From NCBI GenBank assembly GCA_016712415.1, contig JADJRC010000050.1, positions 1-64,000 of the forward strand: a stretch of DNA of 64,000 nt, in the 5' to 3' direction. Every line of letters begins with the position of its first letter. The first letter of the stretch is position 1. Of this stretch, positions 37,927 to 46,802 are shown one piece after another. This DNA comes from Lewinellaceae bacterium. GTDB lineage: Bacteria; Bacteroidota; Bacteroidia; Chitinophagales; Saprospiraceae. The position numbers and the translations under genes were made by a program. Below the pieces are notes generated by a model. The model worked only from the letters and a program-made list of their open reading frames with translations, was not told the DNA's origin and searched no databases.

Positions 37927-37956
37927 CAAATATACGTCCGGTTCACTTAGTGTCAA
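37927..37956 (-). promoter_or_regulatory. Consensus promoter of the candidate small RNA
   Basis: Minus strand: TTGACACT begins at 37956, 19 nt separate TTG from TATATTTG at 37934-37927. Both elements and the spacing are as good as for the cold-shock gene. It starts about 20 bp after the PorV-like stop codon. Confidence 0.65.
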
Positions 37957-37975
37957 GAATACGGTAAAAATAAAT

Positions 37976-39058
37976 TTACTGTTTCTCCTTAAAGTCGAGT
38001 CGGAGGGAAAATATGTGGGAATAGGAAACCTGGGAGACGTTGCCGATATCGGTAAGGGCATAATCGAGCTGAACACGGCCCAGGCGGAGGCCCACGCCGA
38101 AGTTTGGCTGCAGGCTCAGGTTCTCCTTTTCCAGGTTAAAGTCGTCTTTCACACGCTGGATATTGGCGACACCCAGTCGAAGTTGCACAAAACCGTCGTA
38201 ATCGGTTTCCAGCCCGATACGGGGGTCGATATTGAACGATTTGGAACTGACAAGTACGTTGCGCCGGCCATCGGTGGTCCATTCCAGGTCGAGCGCGGGC
38301 AGCATGGTCAGTTTTGGACTCAGGCGCATTTTATAAGCGCCGCCCAGAATAAACCGGGGCTTGGTAATTTCTGTGTTGCTGACAGGTATTTCGTTGCCTG
38401 TTGCAGTGAAAACGTCTTTTTCACGGTCGGTAAGGTTGAACGACCAGGCGTTGAATGTGGTGGTGAGGTCGCGGCCCATCAGGCCAAGCATCAGGTTGCC
38501 CTTGCGGTACTGCACCCCGAGATCGGCGCCGAACCCCCAGGAGTTGCCGATGGAGCCGATCACCCGGCGCACCACTTTTGCAGACCCTCCGACGGCAAAC
38601 GCAGGGTTTTTGAGTTTGCGGGCATAACTGCCGAGAAAGGCATAATCAGCCGCCGAAAATTCCGTGACGTTGTCGTAATTGATCGTCCCGTCAGGGTTGA
38701 CCAGGTTAATCGTGTAGGGGATATTGTCGATACCCAGACGGATCAGCGAAAAGGACAGGAAAGACTTGTGGTCGCGGTTGAGCGATTTGCCAAAACTGAT
38801 ATAGTCGTATTGGCCGACTCCTGCAAACCACTCGGCATGCATGGCGGCTACCTGAAACGGCGCCTGTATCTCCGATAAACCCGCCGGGTTCCAGTACGCC
38901 GAAGTAATATCGCTCACAAAGGCCGTCTGGGCTCCCGACATGCCGTGGGCGCGCGCGCCTACCCCGATGGCCAGAAATTCGTTGCTGTATTTTTGTGAAA
39001 ATGCCCATGGACTGCCCATTACGAGCAAAAGGCAGATAAGGAGGAATTGTTTTTTCAT
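37976..39058 (-). CDS. PorV/PorQ-family T9SS outer-membrane protein
   Basis: 360 residues with a signal peptide (FLLICLLLVMGSPWAFSQ). The start of the mature protein, FLAIGVGARAHGMSGAQTAFVSDITSAYWNPAGLSEI, is the PorV/UPF0164 signature. The rest consists of beta-barrel strands ending SHIFSLRLDF. PorV is a 14-strand-type barrel that shuttles cargo from the T9SS translocon to the sortase PorU. The PorU2 gene lies 1.7 kb upstream on the same strand, separated by an oppositely oriented T9SS cargo gene. It may serve PorU2 specifically. Confidence 0.88.
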   Translation of the reverse strand: MKKQFLLICLLLVMGSPWAFSQKYSNEFLAIGVGARAHGMSGAQTAFVSDITSAYWNPAGLSEIQAPFQVAAMHAEWFAGVGQYDYISFGKSLNRDHKSFLSFSLIRLGIDNIPYTINLVNPDGTINYDNVTEFSAADYAFLGSYARKLKNPAFAVGGSAKVVRRVIGSIGNSWGFGADLGVQYRKGNLMLGLMGRDLTTTFNAWSFNLTDREKDVFTATGNEIPVSNTEITKPRFILGGAYKMRLSPKLTMLPALDLEWTTDGRRNVLVSSKSFNIDPRIGLETDYDGFVQLRLGVANIQRVKDDFNLEKENLSLQPNFGVGLRLGRVQLDYALTDIGNVSQVSYSHIFSLRLDFKEKQ

Positions 39059-39130
39059 AATGCTCTACTTTCGTGCATCCGGAGTTATGCCGAATGACGT
39101 TCGGACATTATTTGCGGTTGCCTGATGCGG

Positions 39131-39162
39131 CAAAAATAGCGCGCTCTTGCTCCGGTATTCAA
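39131..39162 (-). promoter_or_regulatory. Promoter of the PorV-like gene
   Basis: Minus strand: TTG at 39162-39160, 21 nt, TATTTTTG at 39138-39131 (fits TAnnTTTG). It predicts a leader of about 65 nt before ATG 39058. Confidence 0.5.
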
Positions 39163-39182
39163 CTCAACTGATGAATGTTTCT

Positions 39183-40565
39183 ATGAAAAAAAATCTTTTG
39201 CTGACGTGTTGCCTGCTGGCCGCCGGTTTTGTGTATGCCCAGGATTCGCTGAATATGATCCGGCTCGCCCGTTGGGACGACGATTCGCTTCCCCTTGCTT
39301 ACAGTTATGACCTGCAATATAGCGGCTGCTGGGGACTTGCCCTGGATGGCCGGGAATACGCCGTACTCGGTGGCGCGGCGCATGTACTCTTTTTCGACAT
39401 TACAGATCCTGTACACCCTGAACTGATCGGCAAATTTGCAGGCACGACCAATAATACGCTGTGGCGCGAATTCAAATCGTCTAAAAACCGGATATATGCC
39501 TCCTCCGACAACACCAATGAAGGGCTGATGATCTTCGATATGACCAATGCGCCTGATACTGTTGTCCGTACCTACTGGAGCAATGAGTTCTTTTCCAGCG
39601 CACATACCATTACGCTTGATACCGTTTCAGGCCGTATTTACCTGAACGGCACCAATACGGCGCACGAGGGCCTCCTGGTACTCGATGTAAGCCAGGACCC
39701 CGACCAGCCCGTGCTGCTGGCCAATACCGTACTGGCAGGCGGTTATATCCACGATTCCTATGTGCGCAACGATACCATTTACGCCTCCTCCGGCTTCGAC
39801 GGCTTTTATGTCTTCGATTTTACCGATCCCCTGCACCCCGATACCCTGGGCCAGATAGCCACCGGCGGCTACAACCACAACAGCTGGCTGAACCCCGAAG
39901 GTACCTATGCCTATTATACCGAGGAAATTCCTGACGGGCAGCCCATTCAAATCATCGACCTGCAGAACCTGGGAACCGACGGCCTCGAAGTAGCAGGCGC
40001 ATTCCTCGATTCGTTCCTTACCGGCAGTCAGATCAAGCCAATCCCGCACAATGTCTACATCAAGGATCACCTGTTGTTCAACTCCCAATACGAAGACGGG
40101 TTGCTGGTATACGACATTACCATACCTACCCAGCCTGTTCTGGTCGCCCATTACGACACACACCCGGAGAACACACAATACAACCGCTACTACGGCAACT
40201 GGGGCAATTATCCCTGGCTTCCATCCGGTACCATCATCGCAGGTGACATGCAAAATGGCTTGCAACTGCTCAAACTCACTACCCCGGTGAATACCCACAC
40301 GCCGGAATCCGGAGCCTTGCAGGCTGAGGTTTTCCCCAATCCTGCCGCTGACCAGGTGACAATCCGACTCCAGGATGTTTCAGCAGAATGGAATTACCGG
40401 GTACTTAACCCTAACGGTCAGGTAATTATTTCGGGCGAAGTACAGGACGGGGCCCGACAAAAAACACTTTCCCTGAAACACCTTGGCGCAGGAGTGTATT
40501 TTATTGAAATTCAAACAGATAAAGGAGAAAGGATGGTCCGGAAAATAGTCAGGCAGGCCAATTGA
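39183..40565 (+). CDS. Choice-of-anchor B (LVIVD-type) surface protein with T9SS type A sorting domain
   Basis: 460 residues from ATG 39183, with a signal peptide (LLLTCCLLAAGFVYAQ). The body is a beta-propeller of LVIVD-like blades (VLFFDITDPVHPELIGKF, LLVLDVSQDPDQPVLLA, FYVFDFTDPLHPDTLG, LLVYDITIPTQPVLVA), the choice-of-anchor B type. The last about 80 residues, from AEVFPNPAADQVTIRL to GVYFIEIQTDKGERMVRKIV, are a standard T9SS type A C-terminal domain. It is therefore exported by T9SS, cleaved and attached to the surface or released. It sits between the PorV-like and PorU2 genes in the opposite orientation. Confidence 0.9.
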   Translation: MKKNLLLTCCLLAAGFVYAQDSLNMIRLARWDDDSLPLAYSYDLQYSGCWGLALDGREYAVLGGAAHVLFFDITDPVHPELIGKFAGTTNNTLWREFKSSKNRIYASSDNTNEGLMIFDMTNAPDTVVRTYWSNEFFSSAHTITLDTVSGRIYLNGTNTAHEGLLVLDVSQDPDQPVLLANTVLAGGYIHDSYVRNDTIYASSGFDGFYVFDFTDPLHPDTLGQIATGGYNHNSWLNPEGTYAYYTEEIPDGQPIQIIDLQNLGTDGLEVAGAFLDSFLTGSQIKPIPHNVYIKDHLLFNSQYEDGLLVYDITIPTQPVLVAHYDTHPENTQYNRYYGNWGNYPWLPSGTIIAGDMQNGLQLLKLTTPVNTHTPESGALQAEVFPNPAADQVTIRLQDVSAEWNYRVLNPNGQVIISGEVQDGARQKTLSLKHLGAGVYFIEIQTDKGERMVRKIVRQAN

Positions 40566-40624
40566 TCTAACGTTTTGATGGTTCATTAGAGCGCTCCGAA
40601 AGTTACATTTTGACATGAATTGGA

Positions 40625-40711
40625 TTTTGAGACAGGATCAGCAGGATTTACAGGATGATAAGGCGACTATGTGCCGGAATTCCTGTAAATCCTGCTGATC
40701 CTGTCTCAAAA
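40625..40711. repeat. 31-bp perfect inverted repeat with 25-nt loop
   Basis: Left arm 40625-40655 and right arm 40681-40711 are exact reverse complements. The arms contain CAGGAT and AGGATTTACAGGA blocks, a motif known to recur as an interspersed palindrome in Bacteroidota genomes. It lies between the convergent cargo and PorU2 genes. It lacks a T-run on either strand, so it is not a canonical terminator, although a transcript would form a very stable hairpin. Confidence 0.88.
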
Positions 40712-40829
40712 AAGAAAAAACCTGTCCGCCCAACCTCTGAAACACCTCATTTTTCAACGAATCAGGGCCATTTTCCCAAAGCCCTGTTTGAAAAAACCGT
40801 CTACCTTGTCATTCTTAAAGGATTCAAAA

Positions 40830-43800
40830 TCAGCGCCGTCTGATTTTTTCGCCACGACACGGTACAGGTACACGCCGTTGGCCAAAGCAGGTACGGGTGG
40901 AAAACGGATTGGGATAGTTGAGCAGATTTGAAATTGAAGACCTGGTGATGACCTTAAAAGTAACGGAATAGTCCAGATCGGCCGATTCATTGCCGCTGGC
41001 ATCGTGCCCGTTCACCAGCAAGCGGTAATCGCCATCCTGGGTAAAAACAGGCCGCCATTCAAGCCGGGCAAGGTTTTTCTTGGGCAAATTGGATGCATCT
41101 GCGGGAAAAAAAGTAACGGCAGGATCGCTGAATGCGAGCGGCATTACAGAGCCGTCCGGCTTGGCCACCGAAAGCCGGAACGTACCGGTGTCGGTCATGG
41201 CCAAGTACCGGTTTTCGTCTTTCAAGGTGATCACAATTTCCGGTTTTGGGGAAACCAGGTCGCCATCGAGAATATGCAAACCGTCAAACGTCACGTCCAG
41301 CAAGGGATTTCTGTTATCGCGCGCAACGAAAAAGTCCTGCAGGGCAACATTGTTAAAGTGGAACAGTTCCGGTTGATCATTATTGGGATTCACCTCGGTC
41401 AGGAGGCGTTGCGGGCCGTTCAGGGCAAGCGTACCTGCCGTCCAGTTGATGTGCAGGGTGTCGCCGGGTGGCAATGGCCGGTGCTTCAGCAATACCTCCG
41501 GGCCGTTGTTCGTGCTATTCTCCACACGAAACTTCACCAGCAAACTATCCATGGCGATATCCGAAACGTTGGCAAAGGCAATAGAAGAACGCAGGGTCTC
41601 TCCCTGTTGAAGTGTATCCCGGTAAAAACTGAAGGTGGAAACAGGGTCCAGGGCGCCTTCCGGCACCCCATCGTACACAATTCTCAGATAGCGGGGCTGG
41701 GTAAAAGAGCGCAGCAGGGTGTCCCCGGTGTTGTAGCGCAGTTTTATTTGTGGAAACTGGCTGACCGGTATGAAAGCCAGCGAAGTATCGAAGGTAGCCG
41801 CCAATTGCAGCAGCAGCGTATCATCCTGCCCCTCGCGTACACCCCACACGGTAAGATTGGCGTAATCCGAAGCATCATCGAATGCTTCACGGCTCCAGTG
41901 CAGCGACTTCCAGGCTTTTACCGGTCCGATTTGCGGTGTTTCCAAAAGCCCGTTGGTCCATTTTGCCAGAAAATTGCCGCGAAGCGTAATTGAGGAGTCC
42001 GGATTAAACACGATGGTATCCTGGACCGGATAGAACGGGTCGTTTTTCCGGAAAATAAAGCCGTATGGCCAGGGCGCGGTAACATAATCTGCCAGCTGCC
42101 GCACTTGTTGTGCGCCCTGGTTTTCCAGCACGGAAAAGATGTTTTTACCGTATGATATAGAATCTGCCGCCCATTTTCGGGGGGAGTAGCCCAGTGTATC
42201 CTGTGGCCTGCTGAATGCCAGTAACGCCGCGTAATAGCCGTCGGGGATGCCGGTTTCAATAAAATCCATCAGTTTGATGCGTTCCAGCGAGTCCCGGGTG
42301 TTAAACCAGAAAACATAGCGGCTGTCCGGCGGATCATACGTATTCAGGCCTTGTTCGGGGTTCAATACAAACCTGCCGGTATTGGGATCGGACAAAACCA
42401 TCACAACGCCGTCGTACACACTGCGCACATTCCAGCCGTAATCTCCGATGAAGCCCTGATAGAACGAATTCTGAAAACCCGGATACCGGTTATTTCCCCG
42501 GTAAGCTACATTCAGGCTGATAAACGCCGCGTTGTCCAGAAATTCCAGCCGGCGGGAGGTATCCACCGCGTGCATATTGGCAAACTGGTCGTCGCGGTAT
42601 TGCCCGAAATGGGACTGGTTCCAGCCCGAAGCGCTGCCCGGAATGTAAATAAACGAACGATTGCGCCATACCACGGAGCCATTGATGAGACTGTCGCGCG
42701 CAACACGCCAGTAGCAGACGGTACTGTCCTTCAACGTCATGACGGGTTTCCAGGTCAGTAACCCGCCACGTTGAATGATCTGCCCGCTTTTTTTGAACGG
42801 GCTGCTGAAGGTCTCCAGGGTGTCCAGTTCGAACAGGTACCGCTGTGGGGCAGCATTGAGGTTGAGCGTAGAAACCAGCAATGCCGGATCCGGTTTGTTC
42901 ACGATGCCGTATGCCGGGGGCCATATGGGTTGAACGTCGTCGGAGTAATAGTAAACATCGACGCCTCGCTCCCCGGTTGCATCAGTCAGGTCGTTGTTGA
43001 ACTCGGCGGTGGCAGGCTTTTCCTCGATGGTATTGTCAGCATCGGTTGTTATAAAAAAACGGTTGAACCCGATCTGGCTGCCGCTAATCGGAATGGAGTA
43101 CGACAAAGCATGGCGGAACGGGGGTGCGTCAAGGGTATCGCTGATCCGCTGAAGCACGGTATTATCAGGCAGACGCTGTTCGATCCGGAGCGCCAACGAC
43201 CCTCCCGTATTTTCTCCGATATTGACCATATCGAAACTGAGTTGAACGGCATCCTGCTGGAGTCCAACGGGATTTGGGTCAAATTTTACCGTTTGTGCAT
43301 CGACAACATAGTCCGGTCCCGGCTGGGCGTGAATTTTGACGGCGGGATCGCCCTGAAGCAGATTCTGGTGCAAGAGGGCGATCAGGGCATCGTAGTTGGT
43401 ACCCTTCAAAGCCCCGATGGAGTGTTGAAGTGCGTCGCCCACACTGTTTCCGTAATCGCTTCCGCCGAGTAATTCGTAATATTGGGTACCGTACGAATAC
43501 AGTGCCGAGATATAACTGTAATTGACGGAGGCAATATATGCGATGGCGCCGCGGTCGGGGGCAAGCACAAACTGCTCGCCAATCCCTTTTTGCGGCGAGG
43601 AACAAAGCCCGGAAAAGCAGCCCATTACCATCATGAGCGGGTACCGTCCGGTGTTGTTGTACACATCGGGCGAACCGATGTCGAAGTCGACCGCGAAGGC
43701 GGAAGAGTGCCCGAATATGGTCCACAACGACACGCCACCGTCGATCAACTCCAGCATTTGTTCGTAACTGGAAAGCTGGATAGGATCATTGGAAGTTTTG

Positions 43801-45563
43801 TAAAAGGTATGTACATCGGCGCCGAAGCGGTTGTGACCCAAGAGGTTGGCCATTGAATTTGTATATGCCCTGATGGCGGCAGACTCCCCTGACAGACCGC
43901 CACTGTTGTGGATCACCCGCTTCATCCAGGCCTTGTCTTCAATCGTCTGATCGGCGTTTTGCAGCGCCATTTCGTGTGTTTTTACCTTTTCAAGGTAGAC
44001 TGCAATGTCGGATGGGTTTGTCACGGCGAGCCGGCCAATCGTGGTGATCGGTTCAGAAAGCTGGTTGCCGTTCAGGACAAAGGGAATATCGGCAGCCGGA
44101 GATCCGTAGGTTGGCACGAAGAACAGCGAATCTGCCAGGGTCGTTTGGGTTGTAACCGTTCGGAACTGACTGTAATCCAGGCCTTTACCTATCAGGAAAG
44201 TATGGCGCAGTCCCGGCCATTGCTTTTTTGCCCAATGCAGAAAATTGCGTACCGCGATCGGGTGAAAGCGTATCCCGTAGGAGAATTGCTCATACAGGTC
44301 GTTTATATCTACCACGGCAACCTTGTGCGCGCCACCGGCTGCACTCCTTCGATAATCTGCGTAGGCCGCTACCTGGTCAACGGCTCCGGCAGACAGGGCT
44401 TTGTTGGACACAATGAGGTAATCCGCGTCAGCGCTGCTATAATCCATAAACTGTACCGGTGTCACTTGCCCTACTGTTTTGATAGCCGTGACCGCACTGA
44501 GGAAAATCCGGCGTTCGGCAGCCGACGGCGGCAGTTTTACCTTTACCAGGCCACCTTCCAGCGTAGCCTCCAGGCGCATGCCATTGGTCAGGTCGAGCAG
44601 TACAGGGGCGTTGCTCCCGCTTTGAAATGCCTGTATTTCAATATATTGGTCCGAGGTGGAAGCGTTGAGTTCAAAAGGTGTGGATGCTGCATTTTCAAAA
44701 TCGAACTGCCGGGGATACCGCATGTCGATGAACGCTGTGGCATGCCGGTCGTTGCTTCCCGACAGCGACTGTATCTTTATACTTGCGTTGGCGGGAATCA
44801 GGCTTAAGGGGACGGAAAACTGCCGTTCTTCAATCCGCCAGTTGGTAAAGTTATCGTCGACAAAAACACTGTCGTTAACCGAAATACGCAGTTGGTGTGG
44901 CCCTTCCTGACATGCGTAACGGATGGCAAAGCGGGCATCCGGGCCGGATGGATACAATTTTTTCGGGACAAGCGCGACATTGGTCAGGGTAGATGGCGCC
45001 CGGCAAAAACCATCGCCTTCAAACCAGGAAAAGGTAATCTCGGCACTGCGATGCCGCTTCACAAAGCTCTGGTTGTAGAACTGTTGCGCTGTCCACCAGC
45101 AATATTCCTCTTTAGGCGGCAGGTTGCTGAGGTCGTTGGCCACCGGGGTATAGCGAAGCGGAACGCCGGCGGTGCCCCAGGTCAGGTAATAAACTGTCGT
45201 ATCGTTGAACAGGCTGTATTTCGGGTTGATGTTTTCGTTGTCGGCATTGCCAAAAAGGTACCCGTCAATTGCCCCCCGGTTTTTTTCTCCGAAAAACTCC
45301 AGAAAATCCTGATCGCCCATCAGGCTCGCCGTGCTCGTAAAAACCGGCACTTCCTGCCCGTAGCGATACATCCTGAACTGAGCAGCCGGCACCGTGGAAA
45401 CCGGAACGCCGCCCGACACAAGTGTTTGATAGTTAATGCGATAAATGCCGTCGTCGGCAACTTTCACCTTAAACCACAGTTTGGAATAGTCGATCCATTC
45501 ATTGCCGTACAAGGTGTCCGTGCCGTTCCACATCTGGGCACGGAGTGTAAGGGCAAAAAACAA
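40830..45563 (-). CDS. porU2: T9SS sortase of the PorU2 type (C25 peptidase family), with frameshifts at both ends
   Basis: 1577 residues are open here. The start WNGTDTLYGNEWIDYSKLWFKVKVADDGIYRINYQTL is typical of PorU. The gingipain-like C25 domain has a likely catalytic His in WTIFGHSSAF and Cys in VMGCFSGLCSS. PorU-type sortases cut off the T9SS sorting domain and attach the cargo. Two lesions: one missing base in the run of seven A at 45572-45578 hides the real start at 45589, which would give MKPIALLFFLFFALTLRAQ; and at about 40885-40892 the C-terminal domain loses an internal piece after NYPNPFSTRT and continues in another frame with LANGVYLYRVVAKK to a stop at 40754. The true gene is thus 40754-45589 with an internal deletion. 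Confidence 0.88.
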   Translation of the reverse strand: MFFALTLRAQMWNGTDTLYGNEWIDYSKLWFKVKVADDGIYRINYQTLVSGGVPVSTVPAAQFRMYRYGQEVPVFTSTASLMGDQDFLEFFGEKNRGAIDGYLFGNADNENINPKYSLFNDTTVYYLTWGTAGVPLRYTPVANDLSNLPPKEEYCWWTAQQFYNQSFVKRHRSAEITFSWFEGDGFCRAPSTLTNVALVPKKLYPSGPDARFAIRYACQEGPHQLRISVNDSVFVDDNFTNWRIEERQFSVPLSLIPANASIKIQSLSGSNDRHATAFIDMRYPRQFDFENAASTPFELNASTSDQYIEIQAFQSGSNAPVLLDLTNGMRLEATLEGGLVKVKLPPSAAERRIFLSAVTAIKTVGQVTPVQFMDYSSADADYLIVSNKALSAGAVDQVAAYADYRRSAAGGAHKVAVVDINDLYEQFSYGIRFHPIAVRNFLHWAKKQWPGLRHTFLIGKGLDYSQFRTVTTQTTLADSLFFVPTYGSPAADIPFVLNGNQLSEPITTIGRLAVTNPSDIAVYLEKVKTHEMALQNADQTIEDKAWMKRVIHNSGGLSGESAAIRAYTNSMANLLGHNRFGADVHTFYKTSNDPIQLSSYEQMLELIDGGVSLWTIFGHSSAFAVDFDIGSPDVYNNTGRYPLMMVMGCFSGLCSSPQKGIGEQFVLAPDRGAIAYIASVNYSYISALYSYGTQYYELLGGSDYGNSVGDALQHSIGALKGTNYDALIALLHQNLLQGDPAVKIHAQPGPDYVVDAQTVKFDPNPVGLQQDAVQLSFDMVNIGENTGGSLALRIEQRLPDNTVLQRISDTLDAPPFRHALSYSIPISGSQIGFNRFFITTDADNTIEEKPATAEFNNDLTDATGERGVDVYYYSDDVQPIWPPAYGIVNKPDPALLVSTLNLNAAPQRYLFELDTLETFSSPFKKSGQIIQRGGLLTWKPVMTLKDSTVCYWRVARDSLINGSVVWRNRSFIYIPGSASGWNQSHFGQYRDDQFANMHAVDTSRRLEFLDNAAFISLNVAYRGNNRYPGFQNSFYQGFIGDYGWNVRSVYDGVVMVLSDPNTGRFVLNPEQGLNTYDPPDSRYVFWFNTRDSLERIKLMDFIETGIPDGYYAALLAFSRPQDTLGYSPRKWAADSISYGKNIFSVLENQGAQQVRQLADYVTAPWPYGFIFRKNDPFYPVQDTIVFNPDSSITLRGNFLAKWTNGLLETPQIGPVKAWKSLHWSREAFDDASDYANLTVWGVREGQDDTLLLQLAATFDTSLAFIPVSQFPQIKLRYNTGDTLLRSFTQPRYLRIVYDGVPEGALDPVSTFSFYRDTLQQGETLRSSIAFANVSDIAMDSLLVKFRVENSTNNGPEVLLKHRPLPPGDTLHINWTAGTLALNGPQRLLTEVNPNNDQPELFHFNNVALQDFFVARDNRNPLLDVTFDGLHILDGDLVSPKPEIVITLKDENRYLAMTDTGTFRLSVAKPDGSVMPLAFSDPAVTFFPADASNLPKKNLARLEWRPVFTQDGDYRLLVNGHDASGNESADLDYSVTFKVITRSSISNLLNYPNPFSTRTCFGQRRVPVPCRGEKIRRR

Positions 45564-45645
45564 AAAAACAGTAGCGCTATGGGTTTCATAAAATCAGGAT
45601 TGCGGACAAAACTACACCTTTGTCTATCTTCCAATTGTGTCTGAA

Positions 45646-46728
45646 ATGTCAATTTTCGGAAAATGGCCAAACTTTAGCGATCCATTCCCGTCGCCTGCCG
45701 GCGCGGTGAATAAGGATTCAAGAACTGATGCTGCGCTCACGTGGCTCCGCAGAAGTATGGAGGTTACCGGCAATCGCGGTTCTGCCCACAGTTATTCCTC
45801 CGTATGGGGATGGCAAAAAGCGTACCCCGAAACCACCGGGTATATCATTGATACACTATGTGATTACGCCGCCATAAAAAACGACCGAACACTGCTCCGG
45901 CTGGCGGTCGACTGCGGCGATTGGCTCACTGAAATACAATTTCCGAACGGGGCATTCCCGGCACTGCTGGAAGGAAATACGAGGGCAAGCGTATTCAATA
46001 CGGCACAAATTCTGTTCGGTCTGACAAGAATAGCGGCAATGCAGCCGGACAATGCCCAATCGATGCGGAATGCCCTTGAATCGGCCACTGCCTGGCTGAC
46101 GGATATGCTGGAGCCCGATTTTTCCTGGAAAAAACACGCCTATGTGCCGGGTTTTACGCCAAGTTATTACACACGGGCTGTTTGGGGAGTGCTTAAAGCC
46201 AATACTGTTCTGCAATTGCCGAAGGTAGCGTTGGCGATGCGGAAAGCCTTGCTTTTTTATGCCGGGCGAATGTTGCCGGAGGGAACGGTGCAGGACTGGG
46301 GATTCCGGCCGGGCAAACCGGCGTTTACCCATACTATTGGCTATACGCTGGAAGGCTTTCTGGAGAGTGCGCTGATTTTGAATGAGCAACAAATCATTGA
46401 AAAGAAAATTTTGGCTGGGGAAAAATTTTTAAAAGTACGCAACAAGGTTGGCCGTACAGCCGGGCGGTACGACACCTCGTGGAATGGCGATTACTCCTTC
46501 ATTTGCGTCACCGGAAACTGCCAACTCAGTATTTTCCTGCACCGACTGTGGGAGATCAGCGGGCAGGAACAATTCAAACTGGCGTCTCAGGAACTGCTGG
46601 AGGAGGTAATTCCTTTCCAGAACATGGGAAGTAATCCGGAAAAATTCGGCGCCATGCCCGGTTCTGCCCCTTTTTGGGGGCCATATATGCGTTTTCGTTA
46701 TCCGAATTGGGCGGTAAAGTTTTTTTAG
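45646..46728 (+). CDS. Alpha/alpha-toroid protein (glycosidase- or prenyltransferase-like), unknown role
   Basis: About 360 residues (ATG 45646; GTG 45637 in frame). It has no signal peptide. Repeated helix pairs with patterns such as TGYIIDTLCDYAAIKND, WLTEIQFPNGAFPALLEG, FNTAQILFGLTRIA and TIGYTLEGFLESALIL point to a six-hairpin toroid, as in terpene cyclases, unsaturated glucuronyl hydrolases and related proteins often encoded in polysaccharide loci. Catalytic residues are not identified. Divergent from PorU2 and 74 bp upstream of metH. Confidence 0.65.
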   Translation: MSIFGKWPNFSDPFPSPAGAVNKDSRTDAALTWLRRSMEVTGNRGSAHSYSSVWGWQKAYPETTGYIIDTLCDYAAIKNDRTLLRLAVDCGDWLTEIQFPNGAFPALLEGNTRASVFNTAQILFGLTRIAAMQPDNAQSMRNALESATAWLTDMLEPDFSWKKHAYVPGFTPSYYTRAVWGVLKANTVLQLPKVALAMRKALLFYAGRMLPEGTVQDWGFRPGKPAFTHTIGYTLEGFLESALILNEQQIIEKKILAGEKFLKVRNKVGRTAGRYDTSWNGDYSFICVTGNCQLSIFLHRLWEISGQEQFKLASQELLEEVIPFQNMGSNPEKFGAMPGSAPFWGPYMRFRYPNWAVKFF

Positions 46729-46747
46729 ACGCGATAAAACACTTGCC

Positions 46748-46780
46748 TTGAACTTCTGCCTGCCCCATTCGTTACCTTTG
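46748..46780 (+). promoter_or_regulatory. Promoter of metH
   Basis: TTG at 46748-46750, 22 nt, TACCTTTG at 46773-46780. The spacing is 1 nt longer than usual. It predicts a transcript start about 15 nt before the TTG start codon at 46803, which supports that start. Confidence 0.45.
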
Positions 46781-46802
46781 CCCGATTATTTACACAACAA
46801 AA

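Noticed and set aside
41004..45644. Several long plus-strand ORFs (for example 41004-41993, 43908-44807, 44892-45644) opposite PorU2
   Set aside because: They are antisense shadows of a well-supported 1577-residue gene, have no recognisable motifs and lie in a region where the minus frame has full domain support.
46729..46802. Cobalamin riboswitch upstream of metH
   Set aside because: The gap is only 74 bp, too short for the class, and has no B12-box-like sequence.
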